Source of the DNA: Paucibacter sp. DJ2R-2
GTDB taxonomy: Bacteria > Pseudomonadota > Gammaproteobacteria > Burkholderiales > Burkholderiaceae_C
NCBI RefSeq assembly: GCF_025717675.1
Contig: NZ_JAJIRT010000014.1
Coordinates: 96,081-160,080 of the forward strand
Direction: 5' to 3'
Length of the DNA: 64,000 bases
Made by a program: the position numbers and the translations under genes
Shown: in pieces, positions 19,798 through 28,927 of the stretch
Layout: each line of letters starts with the position of its first letter
Numbering within the stretch: position 1 is the stretch's first letter
Notes under the pieces: model-generated
Told to the model about the DNA's origin: nothing
Seen by the model: the letters and a program-made list of their open reading frames with translations, nothing else
The model's database searches: none

Positions 19798-20987
19798 GGC
19801 TTGAGCACCCGTCCCAGGGCAGCGCCGGGCTCGGCGACGCAGATGCGGTCGCGCCCTTCGGATTTGGCCCGGTAGACCAGCCAGTCCGCCAGGGCCAAGC
19901 TGTGTTCGCCCTGCGGGTCGCCACTTTGGCAGGGCGCCACGCCGAAGCTGGCGCTCAACTTCAGGGGCTGCTCGCGCCAGACCAGAGGGCTGCGCCGCAA
20001 GGCCTCGCACATGCGCTGCGCCACCCGGCTGGCGTCGGCCAAGGAGGTGTGCGGCAGCAGCACGCAGAACTCCTCGCCACCGAGGCGGCCGAGGCGGTCG
20101 AGGTCGCGCATATTGGCGCGCAGCACACCCACCAGATGCAGCAGGGCGGCATCGCCGGCGGCGTGACCGTGGCTGTCGTTGATGCGTTTGAAGTGATCGA
20201 CATCGAGCACCACCAGGCAGTGACTCTGGCCCCGCTCGGCCTGGGCCTGCAGGGTCTGCAATTCGCTGCCCAGGGCGCGCCGGTTCAAGGCATCGGTCAG
20301 CGGGTCGCGCAAGGTCATGTAGCGGATGCGGTCGATCAGCCGCGTCACGACGATGCCGACCAGGCCGATGCCGATGGCCAGGGTCAGCAGCAGATAGGCC
20401 CAGGCCAGCCAAGCGCTGGCGTGGTCGCCTTGCACAAAGAAGGGTCGCTGCTCGTTCATCCACAGCAGCGAGACGCTGCGGCCCAGCAACATGGCCGCCA
20501 GCAGCAGATAGGGCAGCAGCAGAAAGCGCCGGACCCCGTCGGTCAGGGTGGCGCGACCGCCGGTGTGCACGTCCTTCGCGGCCAGCAAGGTCAGCAAACC
20601 CATGCCGGCCGAAGTGGCGGCCAGGGCCGCGGCGCTGCGGCCGCTGGCGTTACCGGCCAGCATGGCCAAGGTGGCCAGGCCGGCGACACTGCCAATGTCC
20701 AGCCAGCGCATGCGCAGCCGCATCATGCGGCGTATGCCTAGGGCCATCAGGGTGAAGCCGAGCAGGCTCAGGAGTTTCTGCAACCAGCCCTGCAGCACAT
20801 CCGGCCACCAGGCCTGGCAATCGAGGCAGAGCAGGGCCGGAATGATGGCGAAATAGGCCGCCGCCAGCAGCAGGGCCGCGGTCGGGGCGATGCGGAACAC
20901 CCGCGACATGATCAGCCAGACCAGTGCCATGAAGCCGTGGAAGGCGGCACTCACTTGCAGCAGGGTATTGGCATCGAACAGCGACAT
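19794..20987 (-). CDS. Membrane diguanylate cyclase (GGDEF)
   Basis: A 397-residue paralogue of the downstream cyclase with a similar plan: about six membrane segments (residues 10-245), then GGDEF with DVDHFKRINDSHGH and the intact loop GGEEF. The sensor region has an unusual short loop with two Cys (LLCLDCQAWWPD). It is first of the two-gene overlapping unit. Signal sensed is unknown. Confidence 0.93.
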   Translation of the reverse strand: MSLFDANTLLQVSAAFHGFMALVWLIMSRVFRIAPTAALLLAAAYFAIIPALLCLDCQAWWPDVLQGWLQKLLSLLGFTLMALGIRRMMRLRMRWLDIGSVAGLATLAMLAGNASGRSAAALAATSAGMGLLTLLAAKDVHTGGRATLTDGVRRFLLLPYLLLAAMLLGRSVSLLWMNEQRPFFVQGDHASAWLAWAYLLLTLAIGIGLVGIVVTRLIDRIRYMTLRDPLTDALNRRALGSELQTLQAQAERGQSHCLVVLDVDHFKRINDSHGHAAGDAALLHLVGVLRANMRDLDRLGRLGGEEFCVLLPHTSLADASRVAQRMCEALRRSPLVWREQPLKLSASFGVAPCQSGDPQGEHSLALADWLVYRAKSEGRDRICVAEPGAALGRVLKP

Positions 20988-21104
20988 CGACAGCTCAGAA
21001 CGGCAAGTGAGGGGCAGCAGGCATGGCCTGCCTCATGATCGCTGAGCCCTGCGGTCGACACAATGGCCCGGCCGCCGAAACTGTGGCCGATTCGCCCGCC
21101 TGTT

Positions 21105-22106
21105 TCAGCGCCGCTCGACCACGAGCGCTTTCAGGTCGCGGGCGGTTCTGAGTTGCTCGGCGGTGCGGCGGGCGTCCTCGCGCGAGGCATAGGGGCCCGC
21201 CTGCAGGCGGTGCAGCCCGCTGTCCTTGAAGACCGCCAGCAGGGGCGCCAGCCAGCCCAGCTCCGCCAACAAATCGCGGCGCATGGCCTCGGCGCCGTCC
21301 AGGCGCGAGAAGGCACCGAGCTGCACCCAGAAACCGCGCGCGGCGGCTTTGGGGGCCGGTGGCAGTGGCGCTTCCGCCGCAGGCAGGCTGGCCTGGGCAA
21401 TTTGCTGGGTGGTTTCCTGGGTTGCGGCACCGGCCGCGGCGTAGACCGGTTCCTGGTCCGGCATCGCGGGCGCTTCGGGCGGGCGCTGGCGCTGCCAGGC
21501 GCCGCTGCGGATGTCTTCGAAAGTGATGCGCTCCACTTCGACCGGACTCACCCCTCGCAGGATGTCGAGCTTGAGCGCGGCCGTGTAGCTGAGGTCGATG
21601 ATGCGGCCGCGGTGAAAGGGGCCGCGGTCATTGATGCGCACCAGCACTTCGCGGCCATTGGCCGGATTGCGCACCCGGGCATAGCCGGGGATGGGGATGG
21701 TCGCGTGGGCGCCGGTCATGGCGTACATGTTGTAGATCTCGCCGCTGGAGGTGGGCTTGCCGTGGAATTTCTTGCCATACCAGGAGGCCAGGCCGCGTTC
21801 GACCAGGGGCAGGTCTTCGGTCATGGGCTCGTAGCGTTGGCCGAAGACCTCGTAGGGTTTGTTGGGCCCGCCCTTGCGGACCGGCTCCAGCTTGGGCGTG
21901 GCATCGGGCACCTGGGCCAAGCCGGGCGGGATGATGGCTTCTGGGCCATCTCGTTCGATGCCGCTGGGTGCCGGAGTGGCGCGGGGCTTGGGCTCGCCGG
22001 TGCCGGACGGGCCGCTGGCGCAGCCGAAGAGGCTGGCCAGGCTGCAGGCGGAGAGGAGGTGAAGGAGTGCAGAAGGACGCGTTGGCGCCGAGGGGCGTAT
22101 CGACAT
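21105..22106 (-). CDS. rlpA: RlpA-type septal ring lytic transglycosylase, lipoprotein
   Basis: A 333-residue outer-membrane lipoprotein. A signal peptide ends in a lipobox around LASLFGC. The double-psi beta-barrel RlpA domain spans about residues 100-190 (GLASWYGKKFHGKPTSSGE, VRINDRGPF with the catalytic Asp, and IIDLSYTAA). A C-terminal SPOR domain (about 255-333; FWVQLGAFSRLDGAEA) targets denuded glycan at the division septum. ATG at 22106 (MSIRPS) was chosen since the signal peptide begins there. It is divergent from the hydrolase gene at 22216. Confidence 0.94.
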   Translation of the reverse strand: MSIRPSAPTRPSALLHLLSACSLASLFGCASGPSGTGEPKPRATPAPSGIERDGPEAIIPPGLAQVPDATPKLEPVRKGGPNKPYEVFGQRYEPMTEDLPLVERGLASWYGKKFHGKPTSSGEIYNMYAMTGAHATIPIPGYARVRNPANGREVLVRINDRGPFHRGRIIDLSYTAALKLDILRGVSPVEVERITFEDIRSGAWQRQRPPEAPAMPDQEPVYAAAGAATQETTQQIAQASLPAAEAPLPPAPKAAARGFWVQLGAFSRLDGAEAMRRDLLAELGWLAPLLAVFKDSGLHRLQAGPYASREDARRTAEQLRTARDLKALVVERR

Positions 22107-22215
22107 GGCCGCCACCCTACACACCGGCGACCGGATTGCCAAGTGCGCAGCAGCGCCGCGACGCCGCCCGGTCGTATGCTTGGCAACCTCACAAGGCAAT
22201 GCAGGACCTCCCGAC

Positions 22216-22917
22216 ATGAGCTTCAGCTACATCTTCCCCCCGGCCGAACAGCCCAGCGTGGCGGTGCGCGGCAGCAGCGCGCGCTATGCCGTCAGCCGCA
22301 TCTTCTGCGTCGGCCGCAACTACGCCGCCCATGCGCGCGAGATGGGCTCCGACCCCGACCGCGAGCCGCCCTTCTACTTCAGCAAGCCGGCCAGCGCCCT
22401 GGTACCTTCGGGCTCCACCGTGCCCTATCCGCCCGGCACGCAGAACTACCACTATGAGATGGAGTTGGTGATCGCCATTGGCGCACCGGTGTTCAAGGTC
22501 ACGCCAGAAGTGGCGCGCGCCGCCGTCTGGGCCTATGCCGCCGGCCTGGACATGACGCGCCGTGACCTGCAGGCCGAGGCCAAGGCCAATGGCCGGCCTT
22601 GGGACACGGCCAAGGGCTTTGAGCAATCGGCCGTCATCACCGAGCTGGTGCGCGTCAGCGACACCGGCGTGCTGCAAGCGGGCGCCATCACCCTGGCCGT
22701 CAACGGCGTGCAGAAGCAGCGCGGCGACATCGCCGACATGATCTGGAGCGTGCCCGAGATCGTCGCCAACCTCTCGCAGTTCTACCACCTGCAGCCGGGC
22801 GACCTGATCTACACCGGCACGCCGGACGGCGTCGGTGCCGTGCGGCCCGGCGATGAGATCAGCGGCCATATCGACGGCCTGCCGGCCCTGAGCCTGCGCA
22901 TCGGTGAGCCCGACTAG
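22216..22917 (+). CDS. Fumarylacetoacetate hydrolase family protein
   Basis: A 233-residue enzyme of the FAH fold. Metal ligands and motifs are visible: FCVGRNYAAHAREMG near the N-terminus, the acidic pair in YEMELVIAIG, and the late GTPDGVGAVRPGD. Short members of this family act on acylpyruvates, oxaloacetate (tautomerase or decarboxylase) or related ring-cleavage products; the size and GFEQSAVIT segment fit the acylpyruvase/oxaloacetate branch. ATG at 22216 preferred over an upstream frame overlapping rlpA. nadC follows after 36 bases. Confidence 0.9.
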   Translation: MSFSYIFPPAEQPSVAVRGSSARYAVSRIFCVGRNYAAHAREMGSDPDREPPFYFSKPASALVPSGSTVPYPPGTQNYHYEMELVIAIGAPVFKVTPEVARAAVWAYAAGLDMTRRDLQAEAKANGRPWDTAKGFEQSAVITELVRVSDTGVLQAGAITLAVNGVQKQRGDIADMIWSVPEIVANLSQFYHLQPGDLIYTGTPDGVGAVRPGDEISGHIDGLPALSLRIGEPD

Positions 22918-22953
22918 ACTCTCGGTCTTTGTATTTGCCGGAAGCCGCCCGCC

Positions 22954-23820
22954 ATGTTTGACCACAACGAGACCCTGGACCAAGCCCGCCAGCGCAATGT
23001 GCGCGACGCCCTGTTCGAGGATGTCGGCGTGTGCGACTGGACGGCCCAACTGGTGCCGGCCGGCCGGCGCGTCAAAGCCCATGTGCGGGTGCGTGAGGAC
23101 GCGGTGCTGTGCGGCCGCGATTGGTTCGAGGCGGTGTTTGCCGCCCTCGACCCGAGCAGCCGCATCGAATGGCTGTACGCGGAAGGCGCGCGCATGGCCG
23201 CCGACACCTTGGTGTGCCAGATTGAAGCAGACGGCCGCCTGCTGCTGACGGCCGAGCGCCCGGCGCTGAACTTTCTGCAACTGCTCTCGGCCACCGCGAC
23301 GCTGACCCGCGCCCATGTCGACGCCATCGCCGGCGCCAGCAGCAACCCGCGCGGCTGTGTGGTGCTGGACACGCGCAAGACCCTGCCCGGTCTGCGCCTG
23401 GCGCAAAAGTACGCGGTCCGCGTGGGCGGCGGGGCCAACCAGCGCCTCGCGCTGTATCACGGCATCCTGATCAAGGAAAACCACATCGCCGCGGCCGGCG
23501 GCGTGTCCGAGGCCTTGCGTGCCGCCCAGGCGCTGAACGCTGGGGTGGACATCCAGATCGAGGTCGAATCCCTGGCCGAGCTGCAGGAGGCCCTGGCCGC
23601 CGGCGCCGTCAGCGTGCTGCTGGATAACTTCAGCGAGGCCGAGATGATCGAGGCGGTGCGCCTCAATGCCGGCCGTGCGCTTTTGGAAGTCTCGGGCGGC
23701 GTGGCCTTGGATCAGCTGCGCTGGATCGCCGCCACCGGCGTGGACCGCATCTCGATCGGCCGCCTGACCAAGGACATCAAGGCCGTGGACTTCTCGATGC
23801 GGGTGGACGGCCCCGTCTGA
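22954..23820 (+). CDS. nadC: Nicotinate-nucleotide pyrophosphorylase (carboxylating)
   Basis: A 288-residue quinolinate phosphoribosyltransferase, making nicotinate mononucleotide from quinolinate and PRPP in de novo NAD synthesis. Characteristic blocks are VLDTRKTLPGLRLAQKYAV, VGGGANQRLALYHGILIKE and, late, ALLEVSGGVALDQL and RISIGRLTKDIKA. Length is standard. nadA and nadB are not in the window. It is probably transcribed with the FAH gene. Confidence 0.95.
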   Translation: MFDHNETLDQARQRNVRDALFEDVGVCDWTAQLVPAGRRVKAHVRVREDAVLCGRDWFEAVFAALDPSSRIEWLYAEGARMAADTLVCQIEADGRLLLTAERPALNFLQLLSATATLTRAHVDAIAGASSNPRGCVVLDTRKTLPGLRLAQKYAVRVGGGANQRLALYHGILIKENHIAAAGGVSEALRAAQALNAGVDIQIEVESLAELQEALAAGAVSVLLDNFSEAEMIEAVRLNAGRALLEVSGGVALDQLRWIAATGVDRISIGRLTKDIKAVDFSMRVDGPV

Positions 23821-23999
23821 CTGGGGCGCACGTGGCTGGCTGGCCCCGTGTTTTCCCATCCCCCCCGTTTTTGCGGATCCCAGGTCTTTTCCACTGCGAT
23901 ATTCTTGCTTCACAGACCGCGGCTGTTTTGCCGCAGTGACGGGTGGCGCGGGACGCAAGCGACCCCGACACCTTCCGACAGAGAAAGAAGGGCTCCGGC

Positions 24000-24500
24000 A
24001 TGAAATTCTCGACCTTGGCCTTCGCGGCCGTATTGGCCCTGGCAGGTGGCGCGGCACAGGCCGCCACCTACAACCTCGGTGACATCACCGCCACGGGCGC
24101 GCAGCAAAATTCGGCGACCTTCGCCAACGGCGTCAGCTTCAGCGATACCTGGAACTTCACGCTGAGCAGCTACAGCGATGTGTCGGTGCTGATCAGCGCC
24201 AACTTCTCGCGCCCCGAGTTCGCCTTCAGCAACTTCCAGGCGACCGTCAGCGGCGGCAACCTGCCCGGCGCTGTACCCCTGAACCTGACCGCGGGCAATT
24301 CCTTCCAGATCCTGGAGGGCGCGGGCGACGCCATCGCCGGCAACTACAGCATCACCGTCAGTGGTGTCTCCAACCGCAACAACAGCCTCTACACCTTCGG
24401 CATCGACGTGACGCCGGTGCCCGAGCCCAGCAGCTATGCCTTGCTGATGGCGGGCCTGGGTGTGGTCGGCTTCATGGCCAGGCGCAGCCGCAAGGTCTGA
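24000..24500 (+). CDS. PEP-CTERM protein with FxDxF-like segment
   Basis: A 166-residue exported protein. The signal peptide is MKFSTLAFAAVLALAGGAAQA. The body is polar and beta-rich with VSFSDTWNFTL, resembling the FxDxF PEP-CTERM group. The C-terminus has the sorting signal VPEPSSYALLMAGLG, a hydrophobic stretch, then a basic tail RRSRK. Such proteins are cleaved by exosortase and associate with the cell surface or extracellular polysaccharide. AGAAAGAAGGG precedes the ATG. Exosortase genes are not in this window. Confidence 0.88.
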   Translation: MKFSTLAFAAVLALAGGAAQAATYNLGDITATGAQQNSATFANGVSFSDTWNFTLSSYSDVSVLISANFSRPEFAFSNFQATVSGGNLPGAVPLNLTAGNSFQILEGAGDAIAGNYSITVSGVSNRNNSLYTFGIDVTPVPEPSSYALLMAGLGVVGFMARRSRKV

Positions 24501-24532
24501 ACCAGGCCCGGGTGGGCCCAGCACAAAGAAAA

Positions 24533-24559
24533 GAAAAAGCGGGCAGAGCCCGCTTTTTC
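24533..24559. terminator. Bidirectional rho-independent terminator
   Basis: GAAAAAGCGGGC, loop AGA, GCCCGCTTTTTC: 12 perfect pairs with A and T flanks. It sits between the convergent PEP-CTERM and chemoreceptor genes and can stop both. Confidence 0.9.
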
Positions 24560-24584
24560 ATGGCTGAAAGGCGTTCGCGTCGGC

Positions 24585-26135
24585 TCAGGCGAAGCGGAAC
24601 ACCGCCACCGATTGCGCCAGCTTCTCGGCATGGAACTTGAGGCTCTCGGCCGCGGCCGCGGTCTGCTCGACCAGGGCTGCGTTTTGCTGCGTGCCGGCGT
24701 CGATGCTGGACACGGAGGCGTTGATCTGGGAGATGTCCCGGCTCTGGGTTTCGGCCGCCTGGGTGACCTGGGCGATGCGGGCCGAGACCTGGCGGACCTC
24801 GTCGACGATGCGTTCCATCGATGCACCGGCTTCGTTGACCAGGCGGTTGCCCACCTCGACCCGTTCGACCGAGTTGTTGATCATGGATTTGATCTCGCGC
24901 GCGGCCTGGGTGCTGCGCTGGGCCAGCTGCCTCACCTCGCTGGCCACCACGGCAAAGCCCCGCCCCTGTTCCCCCGCGCGGGCCGCCTCGACCGCGGCAT
25001 TGAGCGCCAGGATATTGGTCTGAAAGGCAATGCCGTCGATGACGCCGATGATCTCGGCGATCTTGTGGCTGGCGCCGGCGATCTCGTTCATGGTGTGCAC
25101 GACCTGCTGCACATGCTGGCCACCTTGCTCGGCCACGCTGCGCGCCGAGTCGGCCATTTGAGTGGCGGAACGTGAGTGCTCGGCCGCCTCACGAATCGAT
25201 CCGGTCATCTGCTCCATGGCCGCGGCAGTCTGCTGCAGCGAGGAGGACTGTTGCTCGGTGCGGCCGCTGAGGCTCTGGTTGCCGACGCTGATCTCCTGCG
25301 CAGCCAGGCTCATGCTTTGCACCGCTTGGGCGATACCGCTGGCCAGCTGCGCCAGCGAAAGGCGGGTGTGCTCCAGCTTGTCCATCACGCTGCCCGGCCG
25401 GCCCTGCAGCGGCACGCTGAAGTCACCCTGGGCCAGGGCTTGGCAGACCCGCATGAGCTCCTGCGGTTCGGCGCCAAGCTGGCGGCTGATGCGGCGTGCC
25501 ACCCAGAGGCTGATGGCGATCGAGGCGCTGGCCAGCAGCAGCAGGCCGAGGACGATGCCGGCGCGCGACTGCCGGGCCTCGCGGATGGCGGCTTCGGCCT
25601 GGGCCCGCATCTGCTGCGCTTCCTGGTTGACCAGCTGGCGCTGCTGCGCCGTGACCTGGTTCAGGGCCAGCTGTGCGGGCCGGACCTTTTCGACCACCAG
25701 TGCTTTGACGTCGTCAAAGCGGCCTTCGTCGATCATGCCGGGCAGCTGGCGCGTCAGCGCCTCCATGGTGGCCGTGCCGGCCTTGAGCTGGGCCCATTGG
25801 GCCGCCTGCTCGGGCGTCCAGGGGCTCTGGTCCAGCTGGGCGGCCAATGCTCCCAGTGCGTCGGCCTGGGCTTTCAGCTCGGCCTGCAGCTGGGCTTGGA
25901 CCTTGATGTCCTCGTTGATGGCCAGGTCGCGCACGGTGATGGCGCGGCCCAGGTTGTTGGCCTCAAGACTGGACACCGAGGCCAGCTTGGCCACCAGGTC
26001 TTGGGTGGCCGCTTGCAGCTGTTCGCTGAGGGCGTGCACCTGCCACAAGGCCACGCCTGCCAGAGCCGACAGGCTCAGGATGACGGCGGCGAAGGCGGCG
26101 AGCAGCGTGCGTTGGATCGTGATCTCTTTTTTCAT
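24585..26135 (-). CDS. Methyl-accepting chemotaxis protein
   Basis: A 516-residue chemoreceptor. Membrane segments lie at about residues 10-30 and 188-210, with a periplasmic four-helix-bundle domain between them. A HAMP-like region follows, then the cytoplasmic signalling domain with the hairpin tip [21 protein letters not shown] region and [18 protein letters not shown]. No CheR-docking pentapeptide is visible at the C-terminus. It lies 34 bases downstream of a PstS-like binding-protein gene on the same strand, suggesting that the binding protein presents the ligand. ATG at 26135 (MKKEITIQR) has GGAG upstream. Confidence 0.93.
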   Translation of the reverse strand: MKKEITIQRTLLAAFAAVILSLSALAGVALWQVHALSEQLQAATQDLVAKLASVSSLEANNLGRAITVRDLAINEDIKVQAQLQAELKAQADALGALAAQLDQSPWTPEQAAQWAQLKAGTATMEALTRQLPGMIDEGRFDDVKALVVEKVRPAQLALNQVTAQQRQLVNQEAQQMRAQAEAAIREARQSRAGIVLGLLLLASASIAISLWVARRISRQLGAEPQELMRVCQALAQGDFSVPLQGRPGSVMDKLEHTRLSLAQLASGIAQAVQSMSLAAQEISVGNQSLSGRTEQQSSSLQQTAAAMEQMTGSIREAAEHSRSATQMADSARSVAEQGGQHVQQVVHTMNEIAGASHKIAEIIGVIDGIAFQTNILALNAAVEAARAGEQGRGFAVVASEVRQLAQRSTQAAREIKSMINNSVERVEVGNRLVNEAGASMERIVDEVRQVSARIAQVTQAAETQSRDISQINASVSSIDAGTQQNAALVEQTAAAAESLKFHAEKLAQSVAVFRFA

Positions 26136-26169
26136 TTGAACTCCCTGGATCCGAACGGGCTGCGGGGCG

Positions 26170-26961
26170 CTATTGCAGGAACAGCTTTTTGGCCTCCGTG
26201 CTGAGCAGGTAGTCGAGTACTTTGCGCACCTCCGGTGTGGGCTCACCGACCGTCACCAGCCCCAGGGGGCGCGACAGCGCTGGCGCCTTCAATTCCTTGA
26301 TCTTGCCCTTGGCCGATTCGGCCGTGCCCGAGCCGACATAGCCGATGGCGGCCTTGTCGCGCGCCACCTCGGCCAGTTCGGCGGCGCTGGTGCGAAGCTC
26401 TTTGGCGCCGCTGGCGAAGGCCTGGCCGGCCAGCAACTGCTTTTCCAGCACGCCGCGCGTGCCCGAGCCGGGCGCGCCGGTCACGACCAGCACGGCCAGG
26501 TCGGGGCCGCCGACCTCTTTCCAGTTCTGCAGCTTGCCGCTGAGCAGGCCGCGCAGCTGTTCGCGGCTCAGCTCCTTCACCGGGTTGTCGTTGTGAACAA
26601 TGGGCACGAGCTGATCGGTCAGCAGGGTGTGCAGCTTCAGGCCCGCGGGCGCGGCCACGCTGCCGGCCTTTTTGGCGTCGTCCACGGCCTCGTCCAGCGA
26701 GGCCGACACGGCCGCCACCTTGACCTTGCCGTCGAACAGCATCTGCATGCCTTTGCCGGTGCCCACCGACAGCATCTTCAGTTCGATGCCTGTGGCCTCA
26801 CGCAGCTTGGCCTGGCTGGGCTCGACGATGGACTTGGCCACGGTGGACGAGCCGGCCACTTCCACGACCTGCGCTTGGGCAGTCGAGAGCGCCAGGAAGA
26901 GCGCGACAGGCAGGGCGGATGCCAGGCGCATGCCCAGCTTGAGTTGAAGTGCAGACAGCAT
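26170..26961 (-). CDS. PstS-like periplasmic phosphate-type substrate-binding protein
   Basis: A 263-residue exported protein (signal peptide about residues 8-30, ending AQAQ). It starts its mature fold with [16 protein letters not shown], similar to the phosphate-binding SGSST loop of PstS, and has [16 protein letters not shown], the second phosphate-contact loop. It is shorter than E. coli PstS and lacks accompanying pstCAB transporter genes. Instead it precedes a chemoreceptor. A Pho box is found about 100 bases upstream. Together these suggest a phosphate-sensing role, but another oxyanion is possible. Confidence 0.88.
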   Translation of the reverse strand: MLSALQLKLGMRLASALPVALFLALSTAQAQVVEVAGSSTVAKSIVEPSQAKLREATGIELKMLSVGTGKGMQMLFDGKVKVAAVSASLDEAVDDAKKAGSVAAPAGLKLHTLLTDQLVPIVHNDNPVKELSREQLRGLLSGKLQNWKEVGGPDLAVLVVTGAPGSGTRGVLEKQLLAGQAFASGAKELRTSAAELAEVARDKAAIGYVGSGTAESAKGKIKELKAPALSRPLGLVTVGEPTPEVRKVLDYLLSTEAKKLFLQ

Positions 26962-27064
26962 GCAAAGTCCTCAGAGTGGGGCAAACAAAGGGCGCAGGCC
27001 GGAGCGGCGAGGTGTGCGCAATGACACCCATGCCGCGACCTGCGAGCCATTCTTTGGACGCTCT

Positions 27065-27082
27065 GTGACACAACCGTGACAA
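27065..27082 (-). promoter_or_regulatory. Pho box (PhoB-binding site) upstream of the binding-protein gene
   Basis: Read on the minus strand: TTGTCAC, four bases (GGTT), GTGTCAC. Two 7-mers with an 11-base period match the PhoB consensus of CTGTCAT-like direct repeats. It lies 104 bases before the start codon at 26961. Confidence 0.65.
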
Positions 27083-27175
27083 GCGCTGGCGCGCGGCCAC
27101 GATTTACTTGCTTTTGAAGCCTGGGGCTGTGTTTTCAGCCTGGTTCCCGCTCTCGGATCCTTGCTGTCGGTCGCT

Positions 27176-27940
27176 TCAGGACAGGCCGGCGTACAGCTCG
27201 GCGAACTCCAGCGTCAGCTTGTGACGCGGGTCCAGATGGACCATGGGGCGAGAGAGTTCGTGCGACTCCTTGATCTTGACGCTGGCGCTCAAGTAAGGCG
27301 TTAGCACCGGCAGGCCTTCGTCGATCAAGGCTTGCACCGTGCGCTGGGGCAGGGCGGCGCGGGCCTGGAACTGGTTGACGATGATGCCCTCGACCTGCAA
27401 CTCGCGGTTGTGGTCGGCCTGGATTTCCTTGACGTTGTCGAGCAGCTCATAGAGCGCGCGGCGCGAGAACTCGTCGCAATCGAAGGGGATCAGGCAACTC
27501 TGGGCCGCGATCAGGGCCGAGCGGGTGTAGAAATTCAGCGAGGGCGGGGTGTCGATCCAGATCTCGTCATAGTCCTCGCTCAGCTCGGCCAGGGCGTCGC
27601 GCAGCTTGTAGATCTTGTAGCGGCTCTCGAGCTTGCTGTGCAGTTCGTCCAGCGCCGCGCTGGCTGGCATCAGATGCAGATTGTCCCAGGGCGTGGCGAC
27701 GATGAAGTCGCTGGTCTTTGGGCTGCGCACGCTGAACTTGAGCGTGGTTTCGAAGAACTCGGCCGCGCCGGCTTGTTCCTCGTCGGCGGCGTCGCCGATC
27801 AGGTAGCGGCTGGAATTGGCCTGTCGGTCCAAATCCACCAGCAGGGTGCGCCGGCCTTGGTGCGCGGCCATGGCGGCCAGATTGGCGGTGATGGTCGATT
27901 TGCCGACTCCGCCTTTTTGATTGAACACAACACGGCGCAT
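27176..27940 (-). CDS. ParA family ATPase
   Basis: A 254-residue cytoplasmic ATPase with the deviant Walker A KGGVGKST right at the N-terminus (VFNQKGGVGKSTITANLAAM), Walker A' DLDRQANSS and Walker B-like IWIDTPPSLN. Proteins of this size and solitary context act in positioning of plasmids, chromosomes or cell-surface machines. No parB or parS cluster is seen nearby. ATG at 27940 (MRRVVF) is preferred; in-frame starts at 27970 and 27979 add a short tail. It is divergent from the PEP-CTERM gene at 28195. Confidence 0.9.
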   Translation of the reverse strand: MRRVVFNQKGGVGKSTITANLAAMAAHQGRRTLLVDLDRQANSSRYLIGDAADEEQAGAAEFFETTLKFSVRSPKTSDFIVATPWDNLHLMPASAALDELHSKLESRYKIYKLRDALAELSEDYDEIWIDTPPSLNFYTRSALIAAQSCLIPFDCDEFSRRALYELLDNVKEIQADHNRELQVEGIIVNQFQARAALPQRTVQALIDEGLPVLTPYLSASVKIKESHELSRPMVHLDPRHKLTLEFAELYAGLS

Positions 27941-28194
27941 CAGGGACCCCTGCTTGTTGGCGATGGCCATATTGTGCACTGCAGCAAAGTGTGCCGAAAG
28001 CGGCTCGCTTCATGGCGCCAGCAACGCCGTACCCCCGCACCCAGGGGGCAACCGGTAGGCGGCCGGTCCGCCACTGGTGCATCACATCAAGCTGTCACAG
28101 GCCCTGGACACACTGGCGCCGCGCTTGGGGGCTGGCCCCTGCTTGCGCCCCCTGGCCCAGGCGACCGGGCCCCCACCACTCCACCAGGCAGAAC

Positions 28195-28881
28195 ATGAAA
28201 TCAGCTCGTCCCTTCTCCGCTCCTTCCGCCCTGAGCGCCTTGGTCGCCCTCCTGGCCTTCGCCAGTGCACCGGCCCAGGCCCAGCTCAAGATCACCGAAG
28301 TCTCGGCCTGGTCTAGCGGCAATTCCGCCTATGGCGCCGACTGGTTTGAACTGACGAACTTCGGCAATAGCGCCCTGAGCTTGGTCGGCTGGACCATGGA
28401 CGACAACTCCAACGGCACGGCCAAAGTGGCCCTGACCGGCATCACCAGCATTGGCGCGGGCGAGTCGGTGATCTTCACCGAGAAAGCAGTCACGGCCAGC
28501 TTTCTGAACACTTGGTTTGCGGCCCAGGCGCCAGCGGGCCTGCAGATCGGCTTGTATGTGGGGGCCGGCGTGGGCCTCAGTACCGGCGGCGACGCGGTCA
28601 ATGTGTTCGACACCAGCGGCGCTTTGCAAGCCCGAGTGGAATTCGGCGCTTCCGGCACAGCAGCGCCGCTTCGGACCTTCGACAACGCGGCCGGCCTGAA
28701 CAACAGCCCCATCAGCCAACTCAGCGTGGTCGGCGTCAACGGCGCCTTCCTCTCGGCCGATGGTCAGGAGATCGGCTCACCCGGCCTGATCGCCGCTGCC
28801 GTGCCGGAACCCGAAAGCTATGCCTTGATGCTGGCCGGTTTGGGCCTGCTGGCCGCCGTCGCACGCAAGCGCTCGCGCTGA
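28195..28881 (+). CDS. Lamin-tail-domain PEP-CTERM protein
   Basis: A 228-residue exported protein. A signal peptide (about residues 12-30) is followed by a lamin-tail domain: LKITEVSAWSSG, DWFELTNFGNSALSLVGW and VALTGITSIGAGESVIFTE fit the immunoglobulin-like LTD fold. The C-terminus has VPEPESYALMLAGLGLL and the basic tail RKRSR, an exosortase sorting signal. It is 46 bases upstream of another PEP-CTERM gene, so they are likely coexpressed. Confidence 0.9.
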   Translation: MKSARPFSAPSALSALVALLAFASAPAQAQLKITEVSAWSSGNSAYGADWFELTNFGNSALSLVGWTMDDNSNGTAKVALTGITSIGAGESVIFTEKAVTASFLNTWFAAQAPAGLQIGLYVGAGVGLSTGGDAVNVFDTSGALQARVEFGASGTAAPLRTFDNAAGLNNSPISQLSVVGVNGAFLSADGQEIGSPGLIAAAVPEPESYALMLAGLGLLAAVARKRSR

Positions 28882-28927
28882 TAGCCAGCCCGCCTCGCCC
28901 GCTCACAGTCACGGACTTCTCATCCTT

